Shown here in pieces: positions 8,530-16,854 of a stretch of 64,000 bases of DNA. The DNA comes from Algoriphagus sanaruensis (GTDB lineage Bacteria > Bacteroidota > Bacteroidia > Cytophagales > Cyclobacteriaceae). Location: positions 496,001 to 560,000 of the forward strand of contig NZ_CP012836.1 in the NCBI RefSeq assembly GCF_001593605.1, given 5' to 3'. The position numbers and the translations under genes are program-made. The first letter of the stretch is position 1. The number at the start of each line of letters is the position of its first letter. Under the pieces are notes generated by a model. That model saw nothing but the letters and a program-made list of their open reading frames with translations. It did not search any database and was not told the origin of the DNA.

Positions 8530-9273
8530 TTAGGATTTATTCCAAGAGGCGCGCTTCTTTTCCATTTTCTCCTCCCTCGACTCCTTTTGTTCGGGCTTTC
8601 CTGCCACCACTAGGACAATCTCCCCCTTAAGTGGATTTTCCTGGTAATAGACCTGAAGTTGTGCCAAAGTACCTCGCACATTTTCCTCGTGTAGCTTGGT
8701 CAGCTCCCGAGACACTGAGGCTTGTCTATCCGGACCAAAAACTTCTGCCAATTGCTCAAGCGTCTTTAATAGACGATGTGGAGATTCATAAAAAATCATG
8801 GTCCGGGATTCTTCAGTCAAGGAATCCAATCTGGTTTTTCTTCCTTTTTTGTGTGGTAAAAACCCTTCAAAAACAAATCGATCATTGGGTAGCCCACTAT
8901 TCACCAAAGCAGGGACAAAGGCAGTGGGACCAGGAAGACATTGAACCTCCATTTCCGCTGACAAAACCTCACGAACAAGCAAGAAGCCAGGATCCGAAAT
9001 AGCCGGTGTCCCTGCATCACTCACAAGAGCAAAGACTTCCCCCTTTTTCATCCGCTCAATTAATTTTTCAACTGCTTTATGCTCATTGAAAATATGATAG
9101 CTCTGGAGAGGTTTAGAAATTTCGAGATGTTTCAATAAGATCCCTGAAGTTCGGGTGTCCTCCGCCAAAATCACATCTACACTTTTGAGCACATCCAATG
9201 CTCTAAGCGTAATATCCTTCAGATTCCCGATTGGGGTTGGAACTAAATACAAATTGATTTTTGATTCACTCAT
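8530..9273 (-). CDS. rsmI: 16S rRNA (cytidine(1402)-2'-O)-methyltransferase
   Basis: RsmI methylates the ribose of C1402 in the 16S rRNA P-site region, using S-adenosylmethionine. The sequence shows the tetrapyrrole-methylase fold signatures of the family: [16 protein letters not shown] at residue 9, LAEDTR near 36, [12 protein letters not shown] near 84 and FYESPHRL near 160. It has 247 residues, with a short Lys/Arg/Glu-rich tail in place of the longer C-terminus of E. coli RsmI. It overlaps the pterin dehydratase gene by 4 bp (ATGA), which implies translational coupling. Confidence 0.95.
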   Translation of the reverse strand: MSESKINLYLVPTPIGNLKDITLRALDVLKSVDVILAEDTRTSGILLKHLEISKPLQSYHIFNEHKAVEKLIERMKKGEVFALVSDAGTPAISDPGFLLVREVLSAEMEVQCLPGPTAFVPALVNSGLPNDRFVFEGFLPHKKGRKTRLDSLTEESRTMIFYESPHRLLKTLEQLAEVFGPDRQASVSRELTKLHEENVRGTLAQLQVYYQENPLKGEIVLVVAGKPEQKESREEKMEKKRASWNKS

Positions 9274-9503
9274 GGGATTAATTGGTCGATAGACTGAGCC
9301 AATTTCCGATCCTTTTCAGTAACGATATTACCAGCATCATGGGTGGTCAATTCAATGGTCACTTGGTTGTAGACATTAGACCAGTTTGGATGGTGATTTT
9401 GGGCCTCTGCCAAAAAAGCCACTCGAGTCATAAAGGCAAACGCTTCCTGAAAGTCCTTAAATACAAAGGTTCTTCTTAATCGATTATTTTCTTCTGTCCA
9501 CAT
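9270..9503 (-). CDS. 4a-hydroxytetrahydrobiopterin dehydratase (pterin carbinolamine dehydratase family)
   Basis: A 77-residue protein matching the PCD/DCoH family: a [11 protein letters not shown] helix and the conserved [14 protein letters not shown] active-site block with adjacent His residues, followed by [11 protein letters not shown]. The enzyme dehydrates 4a-hydroxy-tetrahydropterin so it can be recycled during aromatic amino acid hydroxylation. In many bacteria the gene occurs without a hydroxylase and may have a different role, such as molybdopterin-related or protein-binding functions. No hydroxylase is in this window. It sits between the DUF493 gene (6 bp) and rsmI (4-bp overlap). 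Confidence 0.9.
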   Translation of the reverse strand: MWTEENNRLRRTFVFKDFQEAFAFMTRVAFLAEAQNHHPNWSNVYNQVTIELTTHDAGNIVTEKDRKLAQSIDQLIP

Positions 9504-9509
9504 AGCAAA

Positions 9510-9776
9510 TTATAACGCAATTACCCCTTCAATTTCAGCCGCCTTTTCATAGATCTCAATAACATGATCGGCACTTTTTACCATCATTTGAATAGTGGTA
9601 CTGATATACTTTCCTCCACTGCTAGGCTTGAGGGTCATTTCATGAGCTGGAAATAAAACTCCAACTTCATGCTCACGCCCACTTGGAACAATAAACTTAA
9701 ACATATAAAGCATGGGAAACTGACCTACAGCTTCCAATTTTTCTTTAAATGAGGCTTTATCAAATTTCTTTTGCAT
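9510..9776 (-). CDS. DUF493 family protein (YbeD-like)
   Basis: An 88-residue cytosolic protein of the DUF493 / YbeD family, an ACT-like ferredoxin fold of unknown function. The family pattern is seen in FPMLYMFKFIVPSG, followed by SSGGKYISTTIQM and the C-terminal helix-strand with VIEIYEKAAEIEGV. The frame starts at a TTG (9782), but ATG 9776 is the better start. It is the first gene of a likely operon with the pterin dehydratase and rsmI. The ppiD terminator lies just upstream, so its own promoter must lie within about 35 bp; no exact TAnnTTTG is present there. Confidence 0.85.
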   Translation of the reverse strand: MQKKFDKASFKEKLEAVGQFPMLYMFKFIVPSGREHEVGVLFPAHEMTLKPSSGGKYISTTIQMMVKSADHVIEIYEKAAEIEGVIAL

Positions 9777-9819
9777 GATCAAACTTACCCCTTTTCTAGG
9801 AATTTCTTTTTCACAAAAA

Positions 9820-9843
9820 AACCCATGCCTTTCGACATGGGTT
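9820..9843 (-). terminator. Intrinsic terminator of the PpiD-like gene
   Basis: On the minus strand an 8-bp stem (AACCCATG with its complement) and an 8-nt loop are followed by a run of seven or more T residues, 19 bp after the stop codon of the foldase gene. Confidence 0.85.
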
Positions 9844-9861
9844 CATTTTGAATGGGGTTTA

Positions 9862-11973
9862 TCAGAAATATTTATATCTATAATCTTTCACTCCAGCTAG
9901 GTCTTGCAAAGCCATCATGATTTGATAAGTCATTCGTTGTGCATTACTCTGTGTCAATTGAGATTGGTAAGCCGTGTAATCTGCGATCTCAGTAGCTGGC
10001 GTCAAATTGTTCAATTTAGCTACTAAAATCCCGATATCTTCTTGAACAGGCTTGGTAACTTGACCCGATCCAGTCAACCCAAATACAGCGCCAACCAATT
10101 TTGGAGCAAAGCCTACACCTGGAATTACAGAAGAGCTAAGTCGAAGGTCTGGAACCTCATTGATAGAAGACTCAGGGAATAAAGCTTTCATTTCATCCAA
10201 AGTAGCCTTGCCGGCCAATTTCGCTTGAATCATTTCAGCTTTCTTTTCATTCATTGCAAGTTGACGCACTTGGTCTTTTACATCTTCAAGATTTGCTTCT
10301 CCTTCTTCTTTTCTACTTACCAAGGACGCGACGATGTAAGCATTATCCAATTCGTAAACGGAAGAAACTTCTCCTACAGAAGCCTCACCAAACGCCCAAA
10401 TGATTACTTCACGAGCATTGGTCAGGTTATTTAGGTTTCTAGAAGTAGCATCTACATTGTTTGCCTGAATAATTCTATAATTCTTATCCGTAGCGTTTTC
10501 TGTGAATTCATTTCTATTGCCACTTTCTGCGGCGAAACTGTCGGCATTTCTGAATGCCTCATTTCTAGTTGCATCTGAAGCAACTAATTCAAGCTCTAAA
10601 ACAGCCAATTTGGTGTAAGTTGACTTAGGCAGCTCCGTGACTTTGATAATATGATATCCATATTCAGTTTCCACAAGTGAAGGAAGCAATCCAGTAGATC
10701 TTGCTGCAAAAGCTGCATTAGCAAATGGCTCAACAAAGTCTTCCTTAGCAAACCAGCCTAAGTCACCTCCATTTTGAGCTGTGCCATCCTGACCATATTG
10801 ACTTGCGCTAAGTTCAAAATTGTCATTTGCCTTGATGTCTGCTAATACTCGCTCTGCCTCAGCTTTTACATTTGCTTTTCCTGCATCGTCCATTCCTTCA
10901 GTGCTAAACAAAATATGTGAAGCTCTCATACGTGAAATTCCGTCATATTGCTGAGAAACCTTGTATGTCACATAAGAGGAGTTTGCCGTAATGAAAGGAC
11001 CATAAGTCTGACCCACTTGAGGATCTGAAACGTTGGTGGTAAAGCTTGCTGGCAAAACATCCCCTGGACGGTAAGTCACATAAGGGAATTGCACTTCTGA
11101 ATTTCTACTTACAAATACAGAATCATCCTCGGCAGTTTTTAACCCTTCGGTCAATTCAGTGATTGAAGAAATTACATCCGTAGAATCTTGTCCACTTGGA
11201 AGGATGCTGAAGGATACGTATTCAAGGTTAGCAGAATTTCCAACTTTAAATTTTTCCTTGTGCTTGTTGAAATATGCAGACAAATCGCTGTCTAATAGTT
11301 GAACTTCAGAATCTGCAATCGCAGACGCATAAGGAATGTAAAGCACGGAAGCATCAGCAATAGAATTTGCCGCTTTATATTCCAATTTTCCTTCAGCACT
11401 AGTTGCATACTCAGAGGTAGCCAAAAGATTGTCATACTTCACTCTCAATCTTGCTTGAGCAAATAGTTGCTCCTGCTGAGCCCACGCAGCCTGTTGAGCT
11501 GGATCAGCTGTCTCTAAGGACTGTAGGAAAGAAATAAGCTGGGTTTTATCAAATTGGCCAGTTTGAGGATTTACCAACTGGGCTCTCAATTCAGGAACAA
11601 TATTTTTACCCTGTACCATATCCACCAACTCCGCACTGGATACAGTCATTCCCAATTTGTCATATTCTTCGTCGAATACCTTCTCGACAATCATGGCCTG
11701 CCATGCTTGCTCTCGAACTGATACCATTTCTGGTTCGGATGGTACTCGGCCTGTACGCTGCTGAAAGGAGAGTTTAAACTCTTCCACTTTGGCAGAATAT
11801 TCTTCCAGAGTAATTTCCTCACCGGCAATCTCACCGACGATATTTTTATTGGAATTGAGAAGAGATGAGCTTGGGCTCAACAAATCCCCACCCAAAAGGA
11901 ACAAAATCAACCCGCCGGCAATTACGCCGATCGCGAGACCGGTTCGCTGTCTAATTTGCTTAATTAACGCCAT
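9862..11973 (-). CDS. SurA/PpiD-type peptidylprolyl isomerase, membrane-anchored
   Basis: A 703-residue periplasmic foldase. Residues 12-30 form one uncleaved membrane anchor (LAIGVIAGGLILFLLGG) followed by a SurA_N-like chaperone region (VREQAWQAMIVEKVFDEE). The parvulin domain spans about 345-450, with MRASHILFST at its start, GGDLGWF in the middle and ETEYGYHIIKV at its end. The domain order is that of PpiD: anchor, chaperone helices, one parvulin domain, then a C-terminal chaperone-like part. It should help newly exported outer-membrane and periplasmic proteins to fold. It follows the CNNM gene with a 79-bp gap that contains a near-consensus promoter, and it closes the envelope gene block. 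Confidence 0.9.
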   Translation of the reverse strand: MALIKQIRQRTGLAIGVIAGGLILFLLGGDLLSPSSSLLNSNKNIVGEIAGEEITLEEYSAKVEEFKLSFQQRTGRVPSEPEMVSVREQAWQAMIVEKVFDEEYDKLGMTVSSAELVDMVQGKNIVPELRAQLVNPQTGQFDKTQLISFLQSLETADPAQQAAWAQQEQLFAQARLRVKYDNLLATSEYATSAEGKLEYKAANSIADASVLYIPYASAIADSEVQLLDSDLSAYFNKHKEKFKVGNSANLEYVSFSILPSGQDSTDVISSITELTEGLKTAEDDSVFVSRNSEVQFPYVTYRPGDVLPASFTTNVSDPQVGQTYGPFITANSSYVTYKVSQQYDGISRMRASHILFSTEGMDDAGKANVKAEAERVLADIKANDNFELSASQYGQDGTAQNGGDLGWFAKEDFVEPFANAAFAARSTGLLPSLVETEYGYHIIKVTELPKSTYTKLAVLELELVASDATRNEAFRNADSFAAESGNRNEFTENATDKNYRIIQANNVDATSRNLNNLTNAREVIIWAFGEASVGEVSSVYELDNAYIVASLVSRKEEGEANLEDVKDQVRQLAMNEKKAEMIQAKLAGKATLDEMKALFPESSINEVPDLRLSSSVIPGVGFAPKLVGAVFGLTGSGQVTKPVQEDIGILVAKLNNLTPATEIADYTAYQSQLTQSNAQRMTYQIMMALQDLAGVKDYRYKYF

Positions 11974-12003
11974 TCTTGTTTCTACGCTTTTTTAGAAGTG
12001 TCG

Positions 12004-12033
12004 CAAAATAATAGGATAGGGGGCGAATTTCAA
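12004..12033 (-). promoter_or_regulatory. Putative promoter of the PpiD-like gene
   Basis: On the minus strand TTG (12033-12031), a 19-bp spacer and TTATTTTG (12011-12004) resemble the Bacteroidota promoter with one mismatch in the -7 box. The leader would be about 27 nt. It would allow the foldase to be expressed apart from the upstream genes. Confidence 0.45.
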
Positions 12034-12052
12034 AATTTCCCCGAGAACAAAG

Positions 12053-13339
12053 TCAAGCCTTAAAGATATCTGATTCGTTGATTTTCAGTCGAACAGTATC
12101 AATTCGCTGGGCTTGCTTCGCAATGATTGTGAAGGTATATCGACCCAATGCCACTGTATCCCCTTTGTTTGGAATATTTTCTGTAAGGGATAATATCAAA
12201 CCAGAAAGGGTCTCAAAGTCGCCATAAGGCAGATTCCAGTTGTATTTATCGTTGAGATAATCGATTTCATGACGCGAGCTGAGCAGATATTCTGAATCTG
12301 AAATCTTTTGCTCGATCAAATCGTCACTGTCATATTCATCGTCGATTTCTCCGAAAATTTCTTCAATAATATCTTCCATGGAAACAATTCCACTGGTCCC
12401 GCCAAACTCATCCACCACCAATGCGAGACTTTTTCGCTCTTGGATAAATTGAATTAGGAGCTCATTGGCCAAAGCAGACTCTGGCACGATGATGATCGGA
12501 GTGAGGATATCCTCTATCTTTTTGGGCTTTTTAAACATTTCTAACTGGTGACAATACCCGATCACTTCATCAATTGTCTCCCGGTACACAATCACCTTGG
12601 AATGTCCACTGCTCTCAAAAACCTCACGTAACTCTTCGATTGTATCATCCACCTCCACTGCTACGATGTCTGTTCGGGGAATCATGCACTCTCGGAGTCT
12701 GACGGTTTTAAATTCAACTGCATTATCAAAAATCTTGGTATCAATCTCGACTTTTCCAGAGTGATCTGATTGTTGAAAATGTTCCTTGATAAAAGCATTA
12801 AGATCTGTAACCGTAAAAACGGGCTTTTCTTCATTGTATTCCTGCCGAAGTACTTTCGTAATAAAGAATTTGGACATGGACACAATCAACCAAACCAAAG
12901 GATACATCAGAAAATAAATTCCCCAAAATGGCAGAGCAAAGAGGCTTAGCTTGGCATTTGGGTTTACCATGAAAAAACTCTTGGGAAGAAACTCCCCAGT
13001 AATCAATACCAAAATTGTAGAAAGAATAGTCTGAACGACCAATACAATTCCCTCATTTACGAACCCATCTGGCAGCAAATTTCGGATAGGCATATCCAAA
13101 AGGAAGGCCATGTAAATGCCATAGAGAACCAACATGATCGTATTTCCAATCAATGTCGTCCCTATAAATTGCCCTGGATTCTGAACAAACCGACTTAAAA
13201 TTTTGCCATTGAGTTGGCCTTGTTTGTTTTGAAGTTCGATTTGAAGCTTGTTGGCGGAGATATAGGCGATTTCCATTCCCGAAAAAAAAGCCGAGAACAG
13301 CAATGTCAAACCGACATATAAGAGGTACGTGTAATCCAT
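12053..13339 (-). CDS. CNNM/CorC (hemolysin-family) transmembrane protein with CBS domains
   Basis: A 428-residue protein of the CNNM/HlyC/CorC family. The order is: an N-terminal DUF21 membrane domain with about four spans (residues 1-160, beginning YLLYVGLTLLFSAFFSGMEI), a CBS pair (about 200-330, with MIPRTDIVAVEVDD and VVDEFGGTSGIVSMEDI), and a C-terminal CorC_HlyC domain (about 345-425, ending TVRLKI). The FSGMEIA segment is the family signature in the first span. Relatives are linked to Mg2+ export, and in Bacteroidota the GldE paralogue is tied to gliding. Which of these applies cannot be decided here. It lies 3 bp after a small membrane gene and downstream of lptC. Confidence 0.9.
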   Translation of the reverse strand: MDYTYLLYVGLTLLFSAFFSGMEIAYISANKLQIELQNKQGQLNGKILSRFVQNPGQFIGTTLIGNTIMLVLYGIYMAFLLDMPIRNLLPDGFVNEGIVLVVQTILSTILVLITGEFLPKSFFMVNPNAKLSLFALPFWGIYFLMYPLVWLIVSMSKFFITKVLRQEYNEEKPVFTVTDLNAFIKEHFQQSDHSGKVEIDTKIFDNAVEFKTVRLRECMIPRTDIVAVEVDDTIEELREVFESSGHSKVIVYRETIDEVIGYCHQLEMFKKPKKIEDILTPIIIVPESALANELLIQFIQERKSLALVVDEFGGTSGIVSMEDIIEEIFGEIDDEYDSDDLIEQKISDSEYLLSSRHEIDYLNDKYNWNLPYGDFETLSGLILSLTENIPNKGDTVALGRYTFTIIAKQAQRIDTVRLKINESDIFKA

Positions 13340-13342
13340 GTC

Positions 13343-13552
13343 TTAATTTTTCCGCTTCGTTTTTTTGATAGGCTCCTGTTTTTTGGTCTGCTCTGATCGT
13401 TTTGTTTTTCTCAACTGAAACCAAAATAGCAGTGCTACCGCCATCATAAAAATAGTATAAGACCCGGTGATTCCTACCGTGAGGGCTTGATGGATCCCTA
13501 TAATGATAAAGGCCAAAGCCAATGACAAGATCAAAACATCTCCTAGTTTCAT
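13343..13552 (-). CDS. Small membrane protein between lptC and the CNNM gene
   Basis: A 69-residue protein with two predicted spans (VLILSLALAFIIIG and YTIFMMAVALLFWF) and a strongly basic C-terminal tail of about 22 residues with nine Lys and three Arg. I do not recognise a named family. It overlaps lptC by 4 bp (ATGA) and is 3 bp from the CNNM gene, so it is translated as part of the same operon. The position in this conserved block, rather than the sequence, argues that it is a real envelope gene. Confidence 0.75.
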   Translation of the reverse strand: MKLGDVLILSLALAFIIIGIHQALTVGITGSYTIFMMAVALLFWFQLRKTKRSEQTKKQEPIKKTKRKN

Positions 13553-14094
13553 ATTCCTTCTCCGGGTAATAAGGTGCGACTGTCTCTCACTTTCTTTAGA
13601 GAATAGTTTGAAAAGCTATCATCTGCTTCCATTCCTGTACCATTAAATAAAGTCTGGCGCTCTTGAATGGTCACAAACTTATCGGTGTAGATTTTTTTTT
13701 CTGCTTGATTCCAAAAAATTTCCTCTGTCTGAAGTTTTTGATCCTTGATTAAATTATGAATCTGAACATTTCCCTCTCCGCGATAAAGATTTTGATCTTT
13801 TAAAAAATAGCCACGATCTGCCCGCATGGTTGTTTCCAATTGGCCCGTAGGAGTATAAAATTCGATCTGAATACCTTCGGGGAAGTCTACATTTCCATTT
13901 GCAAATTCCAACTGTCGTGCTGCTTGAAGAACCGAACGCAAGATTGCTGAGTCACTCTGCACCAAGTTTACTTCAAAAGCTTCATTTATAGGTCCCGTGT
14001 AAGGTTCAATTGCTTTTGGATCTACACTTGGGCGGCAGGCCAAAAGCAATGCAAACAGAAATGGAAGAAAAGAAAATGGAGAGGTAAGTTTCAT
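13549..14094 (-). CDS. lptC: LPS export periplasmic protein LptC, lipoprotein form
   Basis: LptC belongs to the Lpt bridge that carries lipopolysaccharide from the inner to the outer membrane. The 181-residue protein has a signal ending LFALLLAC, so this LptC is probably lipid-anchored rather than held by a transmembrane helix as in E. coli. The mature part has the repeated beta strands of the OstA/LptC jelly roll, for example GIQIEFYTPTGQLETTMRAD and VTIQERQTLFNGTGMEAD. Start at ATG 14094; the frame extends to a TTG at 14106, which overlaps a TACCTTTG box (14111-14104) and is unlikely to be used. It overlaps the small membrane protein gene by 4 bp. Confidence 0.88.
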   Translation of the reverse strand: MKLTSPFSFLPFLFALLLACRPSVDPKAIEPYTGPINEAFEVNLVQSDSAILRSVLQAARQLEFANGNVDFPEGIQIEFYTPTGQLETTMRADRGYFLKDQNLYRGEGNVQIHNLIKDQKLQTEEIFWNQAEKKIYTDKFVTIQERQTLFNGTGMEADDSFSNYSLKKVRDSRTLLPGEGI

Positions 14095-14103
14095 AACCAG
14101 ACT

Positions 14104-14111
14104 CAAAGGTA
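14104..14111 (-). promoter_or_regulatory. Possible -7 box of the lptC operon
   Basis: TACCTTTG on the minus strand is an exact TAnnTTTG match ending 9 bp before the lptC ATG at 14094. The nearest TTTG upstream is only 15 bp away rather than about 20, so the promoter is uncertain. Confidence 0.4.
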
Positions 14112-14134
14112 AGGCATATCCTTAATCAAACGAA

Positions 14135-14160
14135 AAAAGGCAGTCTTTCGACTGCCTTTT
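14135..14160 (-). terminator. Intrinsic terminator after the TPR gene
   Basis: A 10-bp stem (AAAAGGCAGT with its complement) and a 6-nt loop, 20 bp after the stop of the TPR gene on the minus strand, with T/A tracts on both sides. It separates that gene from lptC. Confidence 0.85.
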
Positions 14161-14179
14161 ACCTATTTCGAATTTACGA

Positions 14180-15478
14180 TTAGTCTCTGGTCGCCAAAGT
14201 TACGGTTTCTCCTACCCAGCATCCAGTGCTGATAGATGAACCAGCCTGCAAACCTTCAGTAAAGAGTTCTTCTTTGGAAGGGAAACGAGATCTTGCGCTA
14301 CCCATGCCTTTAGAATCCCCGGCCCGCTGATATGCTGCATAAGCTGCAATGAATACAGAGTAGTCTTTTGCACGGCTCTCTCCACCTTTACAATCGTTGA
14401 ATGCAGACATATACAAATCACCGATCAATGAATAAGCAGAAGCTGTCAATTCAGAGTCTAGACTAGCAGCCTCACGAGCAGCGGTACGAGCTTGCGCTTT
14501 TCTACCTGCTTGTGTGTGAACCTTAGCCAATTCCATCATGATTTCGCCTTTTTGCTTGTCATTTTCTGCCAAAGTCAATGCCTTTTCCAAAACAGGCTGT
14601 GCCTTATCAAAGTCTCCAGCAGACATGTATCGCATAGCTCTTACTTGAGAAGTAGCAAAGGTCGGCTTATTAGAGTCGATCAATTCCAATGCAGCCAAGA
14701 AAGAATTGGAACCGAAACACTTGTACTGAACAGAATATTTGAAAATCTGATTTGCAATAGTTTCGTTAGTTGGATCTGCTGCAAGTTTAGGACCCATGGT
14801 GTTTTCGATGAAATCACAATCGATCAATTCCATAGCTACCAAAAGGGTCTCCAAGGTAGATTTTTGAGTACTTACATCTTTACCTTCAGAAGCAGCTTTG
14901 TCCAATAGGCCATTTGATTTTTCATACAAAGACAGGATTTGCTCACCTGTGTAAGCCTTATTGTAAGCGTAGTTTCTGTAAATCAAGTCGAAGTAAGCAG
15001 CAACCAACTGATAATTGATGTTGCCATTCAATTCAATTGCTTTTTCAAAATCAGCTACAACTCCAGGAATTTTATCCTTGTTTGACTTGAAAAACTGATA
15101 TCCGAAGTAAGCCTTATTCTCGATCCACTTTGGAGCATTGTCATAGATTTCACCTCTTTTTTCATAGATGGCCATGACACTATCTTGGTAAACTAGCTTC
15201 TGAGCAGAATCAGCAGTTTTATCAGCAGCTCCTTTGTAAACGTTTACACCATTGATGTAGATTGATTCATTTAAATCAGGAACATTCACCAACAACCAGT
15301 TGAGTGGCTTGGTCGCTTCCACAAACTGTTCAGACTTCATATAGTCCACATAAGCCGCATTGTATTCTCTGGCTTTAGCTTCTTTTTCGGGTTCAGTTGG
15401 CCAGTTCCAATCCTGAGCCTGAGCGAAACCTGCCAAAAGCACGGCTCCGAGGGCAAGAAGGGTTGATTTGATTTTCAT
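14180..15478 (-). CDS. Periplasmic tetratricopeptide-repeat protein
   Basis: A 432-residue secreted protein with a signal peptide ending AGFAQAQ near residue 22. The mature part is all-helical with degenerate TPR units, clearest around AMRYMSAGDFDKAQPVLEKAL and MELAKVHTQAGRKAQARTAA in the second half. Family members are conserved in Bacteroidota next to coaX and lptC, but I know of no assigned function; a scaffold role in envelope assembly would fit the neighbourhood. The last residues (GCWVGETVTLATRD) contain one of two C-terminal Cys. A perfect palindrome lies 42 bp upstream of the start. Confidence 0.85.
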   Translation of the reverse strand: MKIKSTLLALGAVLLAGFAQAQDWNWPTEPEKEAKAREYNAAYVDYMKSEQFVEATKPLNWLLVNVPDLNESIYINGVNVYKGAADKTADSAQKLVYQDSVMAIYEKRGEIYDNAPKWIENKAYFGYQFFKSNKDKIPGVVADFEKAIELNGNINYQLVAAYFDLIYRNYAYNKAYTGEQILSLYEKSNGLLDKAASEGKDVSTQKSTLETLLVAMELIDCDFIENTMGPKLAADPTNETIANQIFKYSVQYKCFGSNSFLAALELIDSNKPTFATSQVRAMRYMSAGDFDKAQPVLEKALTLAENDKQKGEIMMELAKVHTQAGRKAQARTAAREAASLDSELTASAYSLIGDLYMSAFNDCKGGESRAKDYSVFIAAYAAYQRAGDSKGMGSARSRFPSKEELFTEGLQAGSSISTGCWVGETVTLATRD

Positions 15479-15519
15479 TGTCGTTTAGGTTTTGTTCGGT
15501 TTTATGACTCGTACTCTAT

Positions 15520-15531
15520 CAGAATATTCTG
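15520..15531. repeat. 12-bp perfect palindrome upstream of the TPR gene
   Basis: CAGAATATTCTG is a perfect inverted repeat 42 bp before the start codon of the TPR gene. It could be an operator for a dimeric regulator; a chance palindrome of this length cannot be excluded. Confidence 0.35.
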
Positions 15532-15570
15532 CCGTTCCCTGTTTGGTTAATCGATTTATTTAAATTTTGT

Positions 15571-16854
15571 TTATTCAAAGACTCGCTTGTAGAACCAGCT
15601 GTTGTCGTTAAGTGAAAGCCCAAAAGAGAAATTCACATAATTCTCTCTGATCAATCCATTTGCAACAGTTCCTCTTCTGCCCACTGATATGCCAAAGTTG
15701 ACAAGAGATAGCTGATTTACAGGTATAGAAGTTCCAAAGTTGATGCCAAGATCATTGATTTGGGTCTGGTTGAAATAGTAAGGAGTTTGCTTCCATTCTA
15801 GACCAACTCGGTAGGTAGATCTCAACAATCTGCTGTCAAATGACAGATAATCAGGCACAAACTGAAATCCTAAGCCAATTTTTTTCACTTGTTGAAGGTC
15901 CAAGTCCTCGCCAAAGAAATTCTTAAATTGTGTGAAATCCTGAAGTTGACCCTCCAAACCTAGTGCAAACTTGTTGATTTTTTCGAAGGTCATCCCAAAG
16001 CCATATCGATCTGGAATGTAGATGCTTCCCTTTACATCATTGGCAATTAGGTCTCCGTCTGTTTCAACGTCGCTAGCTTCTCCAATAGCGGCCAACTTCG
16101 CAAAAGCAATTCCATTAACCTCCCCGTATTTCTGATAAATGGCACCGAAATGAAGATTTGACTTCTCAGAAGTTTTCATTTGATAATGGAGGCCAACCTT
16201 GTAAGCCACATCAGAAACAGAGAGCCGTTCAAAATATTCAGAGCCTCTGCCTACTTCTTTGGCGTCCTGATCCAATATCAAAAGCTGGTTAGTACGAATG
16301 GTAGAGCCAAACAAATAAGACGCTTGTGCCCCTATGCTGAAGTTTTTGTACACTCTCCAGCCAAAATTCAAGTAAGTTTCTGAAATACCCCCGCTTCCCT
16401 CCAGGTAGTTATTGGCAATCAGATCTGAATTATTGACATCTGAAATCACATTCAAGCGATAATTCACACTGGATACTTGGCCAAGGCCTAATCCTGTGGT
16501 GAATTTGCCGGACTTGATCGGAAGAGAAAGTGCCAAATAGGAAAGACCACCGCCATCGACAGGAGAATTCTCCGTGCCATTATTGACATCAATTCGCTTG
16601 TAATTGAAGGCTGTTTGAAAATTGAAAATGGTGTTCCGTGTGGTTGTCGCAGGATTGACGACATTGGCATGCCAGCCCGTACCATAACTAATTCCCAGTC
16701 CACCCATGGATTGATTATGGGTTAGTCCAGAATAATTAAATTCTCCAACACCTAGGGCGCTATAAACGGAGGAGCTAGTTTGGGAAATAGCTTTCTGCGA
16801 AAAGAAAAGGGTGCTCAACACACCCAATGTGATCAACCCGAATTTATTCAACAT
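15571..16854 (-). CDS. Outer-membrane beta-barrel protein (FadL/OmpP1-like)
   Basis: A 427-residue protein with a signal peptide ending SQKAISQ. The mature part starts SSSVYSALGVGEFNYSG and contains MGGLGISY and the VNPATTT segment; short N-terminal motifs of this type (MGGAG...NPA) are typical of FadL/OmpP1-like porins and of related Bacteroidota barrel proteins. Alternating hydrophobic and polar residues run to a C-terminal aromatic patch (NDNSWFYKRVFE). The ligand is unknown. It overlaps the end of coaX by 11 bp and precedes the TPR gene, and this order recurs in Bacteroidota. The call of outer-membrane barrel is firm; the FadL link is moderate. Confidence 0.8.
   Translation of the reverse strand: MLNKFGLITLGVLSTLFFSQKAISQTSSSVYSALGVGEFNYSGLTHNQSMGGLGISYGTGWHANVVNPATTTRNTIFNFQTAFNYKRIDVNNGTENSPVDGGGLSYLALSLPIKSGKFTTGLGLGQVSSVNYRLNVISDVNNSDLIANNYLEGSGGISETYLNFGWRVYKNFSIGAQASYLFGSTIRTNQLLILDQDAKEVGRGSEYFERLSVSDVAYKVGLHYQMKTSEKSNLHFGAIYQKYGEVNGIAFAKLAAIGEASDVETDGDLIANDVKGSIYIPDRYGFGMTFEKINKFALGLEGQLQDFTQFKNFFGEDLDLQQVKKIGLGFQFVPDYLSFDSRLLRSTYRVGLEWKQTPYYFNQTQINDLGINFGTSIPVNQLSLVNFGISVGRRGTVANGLIRENYVNFSFGLSLNDNSWFYKRVFE

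Noticed and set aside
8509..8534. AT-rich inverted repeat at the end of rsmI as a terminator
   Set aside because: It overlaps the stop codon and is a weak A/T stem without a GC core, so terminator function is not supported.
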